From Myxococcales bacterium 68-20 (GTDB lineage: Bacteria > Myxococcota_A > Polyangia > Polyangiales > Polyangiaceae): 64,000 bases of DNA. Positions 33,322-41,411 of this stretch are shown piece by piece; positions within the stretch are counted from its first letter, which is position 1; the number at the start of each line of letters is the position of its first letter. The notes under the pieces are model-generated. The model was not told the DNA's origin. It saw only the letters and a program-made list of their open reading frames with translations, and did no database searches. The stretch spans positions 36,030 through 100,029 of the forward strand of contig MKVQ01000020.1 in the NCBI GenBank assembly GCA_001899635.1, read 5' to 3'. Both the position numbers and the translations under genes were made by a program.

Positions 33322-33477
33322 TCAATCAGCGCGAAGTCTGACGTGTATACGTAATCAGAAATCGACCGAGCTCGCCTCGACAGACCCCACTTTCCGGTGT
33401 AGGTGGACCTCCGCTTCGTTCTCTGACGTGCTGGGAGGCGCGTCGGGAGAGCGGCAAACAGGGTGGAAAGAGGGACC

Positions 33478-34221
33478 ATGAACAAGCTCTTGTCGATTGC
33501 TCTGGTGGCGCTCCCAATCGTCGCCTGCACCACGGAGACCATTTACAAGAGCGTTCCGCCGCCGGAGGGGGCCGGGGCCGAGGCCGAGGAGTCCACGGAC
33601 AATACGGAGCCGACACCAACCGACGACACGGCGAAGCCGAAGAGCCCCGGCGCGGCCTCGAAGAAGGTGGAGGACCGGTGCCTCGACGGCCAGGACATGG
33701 ACGCGGACGACGTCGACGTGAGCACCTGCCCTCCGATCCCATCGATCCCCGCCGAAGCGCTGCTTGGAAAAAAGAAGATCAGCCTCGGCGCGTGGGAGAT
33801 CGGCACGACTGCCGACGGCAAGACCTATAAGTACGGCACGCTCTCGGCGCCGAGCACGAACCCACGGATCCTCAGCTACGACGATGGCGAGGTGTCTGGC
33901 GAGGTGGCGGTCAACGCCGAGAACCTGGAGTGCTGGGCCAAGGGGTACTACCGCCTTCGCAAGATGCTCCAGGACCCTCCGGCCGAATACGTGGCGCTCC
34001 ATGACGCGGGCTTCCAGTACCGGTTTTTCCAGTTCCAGACGGACCTTCGCAACGGTCCGACGGGGTTCCGCCAGATCTCTTCGTTCCAAGATCACCTCGT
34101 GAAGTGGGTCACGGTGATCAACGCCAAGGGCGTTTGCGAGCAGCCCACGCTCACCAAGTTCCGCGACTACGCGAAGGGTGAGCTCAAGAAGCGGGGCCTC
34201 CCGCAACCCGACGCGAACTGA
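33478..34221 (+). CDS. Lipoprotein of unknown function
   Basis: This is a 247-residue lipoprotein with a typical signal and lipobox (PIVAC, Cys17). A low-complexity Glu/Thr/Pro linker (residues 30-60) is followed by a globular domain containing ISLGAWEIGTTADGKTYKYG, VAVNAENLECWAKGYYRLRK and LHDAGFQYRFFQFQTD. The ATG has a clear AGAGGGA site. No known family is recognised. It stands alone; a strong hairpin follows, shared with the convergent thiolase. Confidence 0.7.
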   Translation: MNKLLSIALVALPIVACTTETIYKSVPPPEGAGAEAEESTDNTEPTPTDDTAKPKSPGAASKKVEDRCLDGQDMDADDVDVSTCPPIPSIPAEALLGKKKISLGAWEIGTTADGKTYKYGTLSAPSTNPRILSYDDGEVSGEVAVNAENLECWAKGYYRLRKMLQDPPAEYVALHDAGFQYRFFQFQTDLRNGPTGFRQISSFQDHLVKWVTVINAKGVCEQPTLTKFRDYAKGELKKRGLPQPDAN

Positions 34222-34257
34222 GCGATCGCGATCCGAGAACCGCATCCCTGACGCACG

Positions 34258-34291
34258 AACGCCGCCGCGACGCGTAGTCGACGGCGGCGTT
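34258..34291. terminator. Bidirectional hairpin terminator
   Basis: AACGCCGCCG and CGGCGGCGTT form a perfect ten-base stem around a 14-base loop, between the convergent genes ending at 34221 and 34316. The AA/TT ends give weak U/A tracts on both strands, as expected for a bidirectional terminator. Confidence 0.6.
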
Positions 34292-34315
34292 TGCGCGTTC
34301 TGGGAGCGAAGAGGA

Positions 34316-35497
34316 TCAGTCGGCGCGGTACATCGTGACGACGCAGGCGCCGCCGAGACCGAGGTTGTGCTGGAGGGCGACCTTCGCGCCGGGGACCTGG
34401 CGCTTGTCGGCGGTGCCGCGGAGCTGCCAGACCAGCTCGGTGCACTGCGCGAGGCCGGTGGCGCCGAGCGGATGGCCCTTCGAGAGGAGACCGCCCGACG
34501 GGTTCGTGACGAACTTGCCGCCGTACGTGTTGTCGCCGTCGTCGATGAATTTCTCCGCCTCGCCTTCCTTGCAGAGACCGAGCGCCTCGTACGTGAGGAG
34601 CTCGTTGGCGGTGAAGCAGTCGTGGAGCTCGACGACCTGCACGTCCTTCGGGCCGAGGCCGGCCTTCTCGTAGACCTTGTTCGCGCACGCCTTGGCCATG
34701 TCGAAGCCGACCATCTTGATCATCGAGTCCTCCTTGAACGAAGACTCGTAGTCGGTGGTCATCTCCTGCGCCGCGATCCACACCGGCTTCGAGATGCCGT
34801 GCTTCTTCGCGAACTCGTCGGAGCAGAGGATCGCCGCGGCCGCTCCGCAGGTCGGCGGACAGCACTGATAGCGCGTGAGCGGATCGAACACGTCCGGTGA
34901 GGCGAGGACCTCCTCGACGGTGAGCTGCTCCTGGAACATCGCGTACGGGTTGTTCGCCGCGTGCTTGCGCGCCTTGGAGCTGATCTTCGCGAAGGTCTCG
35001 CGCTTCGTGCCGTACTTCCAGCGGTACTCACGGCCGGCGCCGCCGAACATCTGCGCGGCGGGCGGAGCGGCGTTGAAGCCCTGCACCTTGCTCATCAGGT
35101 TCGCCTGCCACTCGAGCGGGTTCGCCCGATCGGTGAACTTCGAGGCGAGCGCGCCCTTCTCCATCTTCTCGAAGCCGAGCGCGAGGACGCACTCGTAGAG
35201 GCCGCCCGCGATCGCCTGGGCGGCCAGCATGAGCGCGGTCGAGCCGGTCGAGCAGTTGTTGTTGACGTTGAAGACCGGGATACCGGTGAGACCGAGCTCG
35301 TAGACCGAGCGCTGGCCGCACGTGGAGTCGCCGTAGACGTAGCCGCAGTAGGCGGACGCGACATCCTTGTAGTCGACCTTTGCGTCCTCGAGGGCGGCGC
35401 GCGCAGCCTTCACCGCCATCACGTTGTATTCGTCGCTCGCGCCCGGCTTCTGGAACTTCGTCATTCCGACGCCGATGACATTCACCCTTCGAGCCAT
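34316..35497 (-). CDS. SCPx-type thiolase (lipid-transfer protein / acetyl-CoA acyltransferase)
   Basis: This is a 393-residue thiolase-like protein without an SCP2 domain, similar to the thiolase part of sterol carrier protein x. The nucleophilic Cys82 lies in [16 protein letters not shown]. The second block [20 protein letters not shown] and the C-terminal [15 protein letters not shown] complete the active site; the usual C-terminal CxG cysteine is not recognisable, as in SCPx thiolases. It would cleave 3-oxoacyl-CoA of branched or sterol side chains. The ATG follows AGAGGAG. It lies directly downstream of the MFE-2-like gene on the same strand, so hydratase, dehydrogenase and thiolase steps are probably made together. 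Confidence 0.85.
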   Translation of the reverse strand: MARRVNVIGVGMTKFQKPGASDEYNVMAVKAARAALEDAKVDYKDVASAYCGYVYGDSTCGQRSVYELGLTGIPVFNVNNNCSTGSTALMLAAQAIAGGLYECVLALGFEKMEKGALASKFTDRANPLEWQANLMSKVQGFNAAPPAAQMFGGAGREYRWKYGTKRETFAKISSKARKHAANNPYAMFQEQLTVEEVLASPDVFDPLTRYQCCPPTCGAAAAILCSDEFAKKHGISKPVWIAAQEMTTDYESSFKEDSMIKMVGFDMAKACANKVYEKAGLGPKDVQVVELHDCFTANELLTYEALGLCKEGEAEKFIDDGDNTYGGKFVTNPSGGLLSKGHPLGATGLAQCTELVWQLRGTADKRQVPGAKVALQHNLGLGGACVVTMYRAD

Positions 35498-35537
35498 GGT
35501 TCTACTCCTCTGGTTCCTGAGTTCGTGCGTCCGGGCC

Positions 35538-35625
35538 GCCGTGCGAATCACACGGCACGACCTCCCGAAGGTCGGTCAGGCCGTGTGATTCACACGGCAC
35601 GACCTCCCGAAGGTCGGTCGGTCAG
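35538..35625. repeat. Tandem palindromic repeat, two units of 42-46 bases
   Basis: Two consecutive copies carry the same plan: the inverted repeat CCGTGTGATTCACACGG (CCGTGCGAATCACACGG in the first copy) followed by CGACCTCCCGAAGGTCG, a second hairpin. Each unit therefore makes two stem-loops. The second unit reaches the stop codon of the MFE-2-like gene. They could be a REP-like element, a transcript-stabilising structure between the two genes, or a protein site. Whether copies exist elsewhere cannot be seen from this window. Confidence 0.8.
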
Positions 35626-38600
35626 ACGAGGCCCTTGAAGAAGTTGATCTTGTGCGCGACGCGCGTGTCGCCATCGATGCGAACGCGGCCATGCTGATAG
35701 AGCTCGCGAAGGCTCTCACCCTTCGCCAGCGCGACGAGGTCGTCGTCGGAGAGCGTCAGCGCCACATCGGCGGCCGCTTGTCCCTCCGTGATCTTCCCCG
35801 GTCCGGTGAGGTCGAGGTGCCAGAACTTGTCGCTGATGACGAGGTTCACCTTCGCGCCGACCTCCGTCGCGAGGTTCGGCGTCTTGGCGAACCGCTCCGC
35901 CAGCACCTTCAGGATCGCCGGAGCCTGCGATGCCTTCGCCGCCGCGGGCTTCGCGGTCGCGCCGCCGCCCGAAGCCGCCGGCTGCGCCGAAGCGGACGCA
36001 CCACGCAGCTTGGCAACGACCTCGGCTCCGCGCTTCGGATCGATCTTCTTGAGGAACATCAGCTTCTGCGACGCCATTACGTCGCCGCCGATCTTCAGCT
36101 TCTTCTCCGTCCACAGCTTCATCGGGTCGGCCTTGCCGGCGACCATCGCGCGGAAGTCGTCGTCGGAGAGATCAAGGATGCAGTCGGCGCTCGTACCGCC
36201 CGCCGTGACCGAGCCCTTGCCGTTCTTCAGATCGACGGTCCATGCACTGTCGGGGCTCGAGAGGCGGAAGAGGAACGTCTTGCCGACCTCCGCCGCGAGA
36301 CCGCCATTTTGCTCGATGAAGTCGCCGATGACCGCGAACGCCTCCGCGCTCGTCGGCTCGCCGGAGGGAGCTGCCGCAGGAGCGGACGCGCCCGCACCGC
36401 CGCCGGCCGCGCGCAGCTTGCCGACGACTTCCATTGCGCGCTTCGGATCGATCTTCTTGAGGAACATCAGCTTCTGCGACGCCATCACGTCGCCGCCGAT
36501 CTTCAGCTTCTTCTCCGTCCACAGCTTCATCGGATCGGCCTTCCCCGCGACCATCGCGCAGAAGTCCGCGTCCGACAGCTCGAGGATGCAGTCGGCGCTG
36601 GTGCCGCCCGACGCGACCGAGCCCTTGCCGTTCTTCAGATCGACGATCCACGCGCTGTCCGGCCCCGACAGCTTGAAGAGGAACGTCTTGCCGACCTCGC
36701 TCGCGAGACCACCGTTCTGACCGATGAAGTCGCCGATGACGGCGAACGCCTCCGCGCTCGTCGGCTCACCCGACGGAGCTGCACCGGCGGGTGCAGCAGC
36801 AGCAGCAGCCGCGGCGGGCTTCTTCTTCTCGGGCGCCTTCGGGATCTCCTTGTAGAGCTCGATGGCCGCGTTCGAGATGACCGACTTGTCCCGCTCCTTC
36901 ACCTTGCAGCGGAAGACGATCTTCTCGCTCTGTCCCGTCGCTGAGGGCTCCTTCCACATCTCCGTCACGAGCGTCTCGCCGGGGAACACGCTGTCGGAGA
37001 AGCGGACCTTGATGCTCTTGAAGAAGCGCGGGTCGTTCTTCGAGAACGACTTGATGACGTGACGCGCGGCGTAGCCGAACGTGCAGAGCCCGTGGAGGAT
37101 CGGCTTGTCGAAGCCGAACGCCTTGGCGAAGCCCGGGTCGACGTGGAGCGGGTTGATGTCACCCGAGAGGCGGTAGAGGAGCGCCTGCGCGTCGCTGATC
37201 TTCTCCTCGACCGTCGCGTCCGGCGCGCGGTTCGGCGGGACGTTGATCTCCGCGGAGGGGCCGCGCTCGCCGCCCCAGCCACCAGCACCGCGCACGAACG
37301 TGGAGAGCTCGTTGTAGACGAGCTCGTTGCCGTCCTCGTCGAACGACGTGATCGCCGTCACGACGACCGCGCCTTTGCCCTTGTCCCAGATCTCCTTGAT
37401 CTTCGCCTTGTGCGTGAGCTTCGCGCTCGGCGGGAGCGGGCGCTTCAGCTCCGTGTACTGCTCGCCGTGGAGGATGCGGTCGAAGCCGTAGTTCATTCCG
37501 GGCGCGGTCTCGCCGCGCTTGAGCGCCTCGAAAACCACGCCGAGCGCCGGCACCACGCCGAACGTCGGCAGGGCGCGGAAGTCGGACGCGTTCTCGTAGA
37601 CGTACTGGAGCTCGCCCGAGTCGAGCGGGTTCGCGCCGGCGCCGACGCCGAGCGCGTAGAGCGCGAGATCCTTCTCGTCGTACCTCGACGTCTGCGGGGG
37701 GAACTCGTGGCCGAGCGCCTGGTCGACGTCGATGAATTCGTTGCCGCCGAGCGCCTTCGACTCGAGGTTGCCGAGGATCGGCCCCATCGACTCGTTGATG
37801 TTCGCCGGGTACGTCGACTTGCCGAAGTCGGTGATGACGCCCCAGCTCTTCTTGATCTGCTCCGGCTTGATCTCGCGACCGAGCTTGAACAGCTTGCCCT
37901 CGGTGCGCTCCCAGCGAAGCTTCGTGTAGAGACCGCCGCCGACCTCGAAGAGTCCGCCGGTCTCCTCGCAGCTCTCGTGACAGAGGTACGCGACGAGCGG
38001 CGAGACGTATTCGGGCTTGAGCGCGTCGGTGATGTTCTTCGGGAGGATCGTCTCGGTGAGGCGCGAGCCGGCGATCGGCGCGATCGTGTTCACGAGGACG
38101 TTCTTCTTCTTGCCCTCGATCGCGAGCGTGTTCGAGAAGCCGACGAGACCGAGCTTCGCCATCGCGTAGTTCGCCTGGCCGAAGTTGCCGTAGATGCCGG
38201 CGGCGCTCGCCGTGAAGATCACGCGGCCGAAGCCGGCCTCCTGCATGTGATCCCAGGCGGCCTTCGTGACCTTGTAGCTGCCGCGGACGTGGACTCGGTA
38301 GATGAGGTCCCAGTCCTCGTCGGTGAGCTTCTTGAACGAGGTGTCGCGGAGGATGCCCGCGTTGTTCACCACGATGTCGATGCGCTTCCAGTTGTCGAGC
38401 GCGGTCTGGACGATCTTGTCGCCGTCCTCGACGGAGTCGTAGTTCGCGACGGCCTCACCACCTGCGGCCTTGATCTCCTCGACGACCTTGTCCGCCGCAG
38501 AGCTCGACTTGCCGGCGCCGGTCGCACCGCCGCCGAGATCGTTCACGACCACCTTGCAGCCACGCGACGCGAGCAGGAGCGCATGGGAACGACCGAGACC

Positions 38601-38654
38601 GTTGCCGGCACCCGTGACGATGGCAACGCGACCGTCGAAACGCATCTCTCCCAT
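35622..38654 (-). CDS. MFE-2/HSD17B4-like multifunctional enzyme: SDR + hydratase 2 + three SCP2 domains
   Basis: This 1010-residue protein has the architecture of the peroxisomal multifunctional enzyme type 2. Residues 1-300: short-chain dehydrogenase with VTGAGNGLGRS, NNAGILRD and the Tyr-x3-Lys in FGQANYAMAK (Tyr about 165). About 320-600: double hot-dog hydratase 2, with the MaoC motif DINPLHVDPGFAKAFGFDKP near 505. An Ala-rich linker then leads to three SCP2 lipid-carrier domains (about 625-740, 760-875, 910-1010). The first two are nearly identical duplicates of 136 residues; the third is divergent. It would catalyse two successive steps of branched-acyl or sterol-side-chain beta-oxidation. 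ATG 38654 follows GAGGAA; an ATG nine bases later is possible. Confidence 0.88.
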   Translation of the reverse strand: MGEMRFDGRVAIVTGAGNGLGRSHALLLASRGCKVVVNDLGGGATGAGKSSSAADKVVEEIKAAGGEAVANYDSVEDGDKIVQTALDNWKRIDIVVNNAGILRDTSFKKLTDEDWDLIYRVHVRGSYKVTKAAWDHMQEAGFGRVIFTASAAGIYGNFGQANYAMAKLGLVGFSNTLAIEGKKKNVLVNTIAPIAGSRLTETILPKNITDALKPEYVSPLVAYLCHESCEETGGLFEVGGGLYTKLRWERTEGKLFKLGREIKPEQIKKSWGVITDFGKSTYPANINESMGPILGNLESKALGGNEFIDVDQALGHEFPPQTSRYDEKDLALYALGVGAGANPLDSGELQYVYENASDFRALPTFGVVPALGVVFEALKRGETAPGMNYGFDRILHGEQYTELKRPLPPSAKLTHKAKIKEIWDKGKGAVVVTAITSFDEDGNELVYNELSTFVRGAGGWGGERGPSAEINVPPNRAPDATVEEKISDAQALLYRLSGDINPLHVDPGFAKAFGFDKPILHGLCTFGYAARHVIKSFSKNDPRFFKSIKVRFSDSVFPGETLVTEMWKEPSATGQSEKIVFRCKVKERDKSVISNAAIELYKEIPKAPEKKKPAAAAAAAAPAGAAPSGEPTSAEAFAVIGDFIGQNGGLASEVGKTFLFKLSGPDSAWIVDLKNGKGSVASGGTSADCILELSDADFCAMVAGKADPMKLWTEKKLKIGGDVMASQKLMFLKKIDPKRAMEVVGKLRAAGGGAGASAPAAAPSGEPTSAEAFAVIGDFIEQNGGLAAEVGKTFLFRLSSPDSAWTVDLKNGKGSVTAGGTSADCILDLSDDDFRAMVAGKADPMKLWTEKKLKIGGDVMASQKLMFLKKIDPKRGAEVVAKLRGASASAQPAASGGGATAKPAAAKASQAPAILKVLAERFAKTPNLATEVGAKVNLVISDKFWHLDLTGPGKITEGQAAADVALTLSDDDLVALAKGESLRELYQHGRVRIDGDTRVAHKINFFKGLV

Positions 38655-39000
38655 TTCATTCCTCACTCGCTGCGCTCGCTCGTCGATCGACATGTGGTGA
38701 ACTCCGTGAGAGCAAAAAGTTTAGCGTGCGAACTATATCGGCGCCTGGTGCTCCTCCGTCAAGGGCCGACGGCCGAGCTCGATCCGAACCGCCGAGCTGC
38801 TCGGGGCGACGCCTGCGGCGCCGATGGGCGCAGCACCGGGGGACGCAGCCACGTCCGCACGCGCCCACGTCGAACCGCGCTCGCCGCGGCACCGGCTTCG
38901 CTGAGCGAGATCCATGCACTATGCAACCATATCCGCACGCTGCCGCGTCGAGCTGCGACCGGACGTGCTCTGCGAGAAGTCGCGAGCGGCCTCGACGCGG
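38655..39000. other. Intergenic region upstream of the MFE-2-like gene
   Basis: This 346-base gap has no convincing gene. Reading frames here are short and Arg/Ala-rich. An AT-rich patch at 38711-38740 stands out from the GC-rich surroundings and probably carries the promoter of the minus-strand MFE-2/thiolase operon. No inverted repeat of the TetR-type seen at 39762 is present. Confidence 0.45.
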
Positions 39001-39735
39001 TCAGGCCGCTCTGGCGAGGACGCCCGCCTCGCGGAGCGCTTCGCTCCGCACCGGATCGTAGACCCGCGGAGCACCGACCTTCAGCTCGAGGCGCAGCTCC
39101 TCGACCGGCCGCGCGAGGAGCGCCACCCAGTCCTGGGCAGGCAGCCACGCGGCGGCGCGGCCGCGGCGGAATCCGTCGACGACGAGCCCGAGGTGCCCGC
39201 GAGCGAGGCCCTTGGCGAGCGCAACGAGGACGATCGCGACGATGGCCGGATTCTTCGTCTGCGCCGCGGAGAAGGCGAGCAGCGCGATCTCTCCGACGAT
39301 GTCCCCGTGGTAGCCGGTCAGGGCGTGCCACAGATCGTGCGAGTCACGCAGGATCGTGTGAGCTCGCTCCTGATCGACGCTGCGCTCGATCCCCGTCCGG
39401 CCCTGCGCGCTCGCCTCGAGGATGCCCTCGGCGCTGATGCCCTCGGCCTCGACGAACGCGAGGTACGCGCGACCAAGCGATCCCTCGGGCAGCGCGCGGA
39501 GCTTGTCGCGATCGCAGAGCACACGCGCCAGCTCGCTGCTTCGCTCGAGGAGCTCGTCGCCGCCGGGCGAGCGCCGGAGTCGCGCCACGAGCCGGTCGAC
39601 GGTCGTGCCGGAGAGCGCGTCGATGATGGTGAAGACCTGCGGCAGATCGTCGGGATTGTGAACGAGCGCGCGAAGCGCCTTCACCGCGGTGGGAAGATCG
39701 TAGCCGCTCCGACGTAGCCGCTCCGTGATGCCCAT
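39001..39735 (-). CDS. COQ4 family protein (ubiquinone biosynthesis)
   Basis: This is a 244-residue soluble protein of the COQ4 family. The zinc motif HDxxHx11E is exact: His133-Asp134, His137 and Glu149 in SHDLWHALTGYHGDIVGE. The preceding LPEGSLGRAYLAFVEAEGIS also fits. In eukaryotes COQ4 takes part in C1 decarboxylation/hydroxylation of coenzyme Q precursors and binds lipids; bacterial members are less common. It starts divergently from a TetR gene, with two operator-like sites in between. Whether it serves quinone synthesis here is an inference; no other coq or ubi gene is in the window. Confidence 0.85.
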   Translation of the reverse strand: MGITERLRRSGYDLPTAVKALRALVHNPDDLPQVFTIIDALSGTTVDRLVARLRRSPGGDELLERSSELARVLCDRDKLRALPEGSLGRAYLAFVEAEGISAEGILEASAQGRTGIERSVDQERAHTILRDSHDLWHALTGYHGDIVGEIALLAFSAAQTKNPAIVAIVLVALAKGLARGHLGLVVDGFRRGRAAAWLPAQDWVALLARPVEELRLELKVGAPRVYDPVRSEALREAGVLARAA

Positions 39736-39761
39736 GCCCTCACCATCCCTTTCGAGCTATC

Positions 39762-39797
39762 GACAGCATTGTCAGTAGCACTACCGACATCACTGTC
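39762..39797. promoter_or_regulatory. Two GACAnnnnTGTC operator-like sites
   Basis: GACAGCATTGTC (39762-39773) and GACATCACTGTC (39786-39797) are two palindromes whose starts lie 24 bases apart in the divergent region between the COQ4 gene (start 39735) and the TetR gene (start 39859). Their symmetric half sites and position, about 30-60 bases from the COQ4 start, fit a TetR-family operator that controls both promoters. Confidence 0.65.
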
Positions 39798-39858
39798 AAT
39801 AACGCCCTCTCCCGGAAGTCCCGGCCGCTTCGCAAAGGCTGGTAAAGAGGAGAGATCG

Positions 39859-40503
39859 ATGACGAAGCGGAAACGACCGGCCGCGCCCCGGAAGCGGCGA
39901 ACCGCCGAGGAGGCGCGCACGGCCATCCTCGACGCCGCCGAGCGGAGGCTCGTCGAGGCCGGCCCCTCCGGCATCCGCCTGCAGGAGGTCGCGGCCGACG
40001 TCGGCGTCTCGCACCCGACCGTCCTCCATCACTTCGGCAGCCGCGAGGCGCTGGTCGATGCGGTGCTCGAACGCGTCCAGCAGTCGATCTACGCCCCCAT
40101 CCTCGAGGAGCTTCGCACCTCGTCGCTCGAAGAGGACGCGATGGCGCGCCTGCTCGATCGCGTCTTCGAAGCGGTCGAGCAGCGCGGACACGCGCGCGTC
40201 CTGTTCTGGCTCACGCTGCAAGGCGCGAAGCTGCCCGACGAGCGCGAGCCGCTCCGGCACGTGGTCGAGATCGCACACGAAATTCGCCGGCAGAAGAGAG
40301 CGCAGGAGGGCCGGAGCTCGCGCCCGCCCTCGCTCGAGGACACGCGCTTCGCCGTGGTGCTCGCGACGCTCGCCATGACCGCCAAGAGCGTGCTCGGACG
40401 GCACCTCTTCGAGAACGTCGGGCTCGGCGGCGACGACACCGTTCAGCAGCGCTTCCGCGCGTGGGTCGCGAAGCTGCTCGTCAAACACCTCGAGTCGTCC
40501 TGA
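39859..40503 (+). CDS. TetR-family transcriptional regulator
   Basis: This is a 214-residue protein with a basic N-terminus (KRKRPAAPRKRRTAEEA) and a TetR HTH: AILDAAERRLVEAGPSGIRL, then VAADVGVSHPTVLHHFGSREALVDAVL. The C-terminal two-thirds is a variable helical ligand-binding domain, in which an Arg/Ser-rich loop (QKRAQEGRSSRPPSLEDTRF) interrupts the helices. The ATG follows GAGGAGA. It probably represses itself and the divergent COQ4 gene through the two GACAnnnnTGTC sites. An acyl-CoA or lipid-like ligand would suit the neighbourhood, but that is inference. Confidence 0.88.
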   Translation: MTKRKRPAAPRKRRTAEEARTAILDAAERRLVEAGPSGIRLQEVAADVGVSHPTVLHHFGSREALVDAVLERVQQSIYAPILEELRTSSLEEDAMARLLDRVFEAVEQRGHARVLFWLTLQGAKLPDEREPLRHVVEIAHEIRRQKRAQEGRSSRPPSLEDTRFAVVLATLAMTAKSVLGRHLFENVGLGGDDTVQQRFRAWVAKLLVKHLESS

Positions 40504-40546
40504 CGTCCTTCCGCGTTCCAGGTGCCGGGAGCGGCCGGGCCAATAG

Positions 40547-40603
40547 TTAAGCGTTGACTTGACCATTGGTCGGGCCGGACCAATACTCAAGTCCATGCTT
40601 GAG
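40547..40603. promoter_or_regulatory. Two ArsR-type inverted repeats, one covering the start codon
   Basis: TTAAGCGTTGACTTGA (40547-40562) and CTCAAGTCCATGCTTGAG (40586-40603) share the plan TCAAG-N6-CTTGA; the second is a perfect palindrome that includes the ATG at 40595. Each is preceded by the direct repeat GGnCCAATA, so the two sites form units 40 bases apart. They fit an autoregulatory operator of the ArsR gene that starts here, blocking transcription or translation start. Confidence 0.6.
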
Positions 40604-40954
40604 CATCGGGCCGCAGTGGACAGGGTCTTTCATGCCCTGGGCGATCCGGCGCGGCGCGCCATGATCGAACGACTGAGCCGCGGGCCGGCGTCGGTCAGCG
40701 AGCTCGCGGAGCCGTTCGACATGACGCTCGCCGCCGTCGTCCAGCACGTCAAAGTGCTCGAGCACAGCGGGGTCATCACGACCGCGAAGACCGGACGCGT
40801 GCGCACCTGCCGCCTCGCACCCCAGGGGCTGGCGGCGGCGGAGCGCTGGATCTCCGAGCGGCGATCGCTGTGGGAGCGCCGACTCGATCGACTGGGCGCG
40901 GTCCTCGACGAAGAGGACGAGCCCTCACCCAACGAGGAAGAGAAGAACCGATGA
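40595..40954 (+). CDS. ArsR-family transcriptional regulator
   Basis: This is a 119-residue winged-helix protein: FHALGDPARRAMIERLSRGP, VSELAEPFDMTLAAVVQHVK and VLEHSGVITTAKTGRVRTC. It matches the ArsR subgroup that pairs with SRPBCC (activator of Hsp90 ATPase-like) genes; metal-binding cysteines are absent from the recognition helix. It is the first gene of a three-gene operon, and its stop overlaps the next ATG (ATGA). It probably autoregulates through the inverted repeats around its start. Confidence 0.87.
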   Translation: MLEHRAAVDRVFHALGDPARRAMIERLSRGPASVSELAEPFDMTLAAVVQHVKVLEHSGVITTAKTGRVRTCRLAPQGLAAAERWISERRSLWERRLDRLGAVLDEEDEPSPNEEEKNR

Positions 40955-41409
40955 GCGACCAGCCTGCCGTCTTCGACACGTTCGACATCGTGCGCACGTA
41001 CAAGGCCTCTCCCGAACGCGTGTTCGCCGCCTGGGCCGACCCGGTCAAGAAGCGCCGCTGGTTCGTCGAGGGAGAGAACTGGAACATCGACTCGTACGAG
41101 GTGGACTTCCGCGACGGAGGATTCGAGCGGAGCAGCTTTCGCTTCAAGGACGGCCCGGTGATCACCAACGACACGGTCTTCCACGACATCGTCCCGAGCC
41201 GCCGCATCGTCAGCAGCTACGGCATGACCATGGCGGGCCGGCGCTTCTCGGTCTCGCTCGCGACGCTCGAGCTCGATCCTTCTGGATCCGGCACGCGCCT
41301 GCGCTACACCGAGCAGGCCGCCTTCTTCGACGACCCCAACGGCCCCCGGCTGCGCCGAGAGGGCTGCGCCGAGCTGCTCGAGAAGCTCGCAACCGAGCTG
41401 GGGGAGTGA
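40951..41409 (+). CDS. SRPBCC (AHSA1-like) domain protein
   Basis: This is a 152-residue protein of the START/Bet v 1-like SRPBCC fold: TYKASPERVFAAWADPVKKR, then WFVEGENWNIDSYEVDFRDG and the C-terminal helix RREGCAELLEKLATELGE. Such proteins bind hydrophobic ligands in a cavity; the ArsR-linked members are of unknown substrate. It is coupled to the regulator by ATGA and followed by a paralogue. Confidence 0.83.
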   Translation: MSDQPAVFDTFDIVRTYKASPERVFAAWADPVKKRRWFVEGENWNIDSYEVDFRDGGFERSSFRFKDGPVITNDTVFHDIVPSRRIVSSYGMTMAGRRFSVSLATLELDPSGSGTRLRYTEQAAFFDDPNGPRLRREGCAELLEKLATELGE

Positions 41410-41411
41410 CG

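Noticed and set aside
34961..35638. Plus-strand frame that encodes [10 protein letters not shown] twice
   Set aside because: The repeated peptide is only the translation of the intergenic hairpin repeat, and the rest is antisense to the thiolase.
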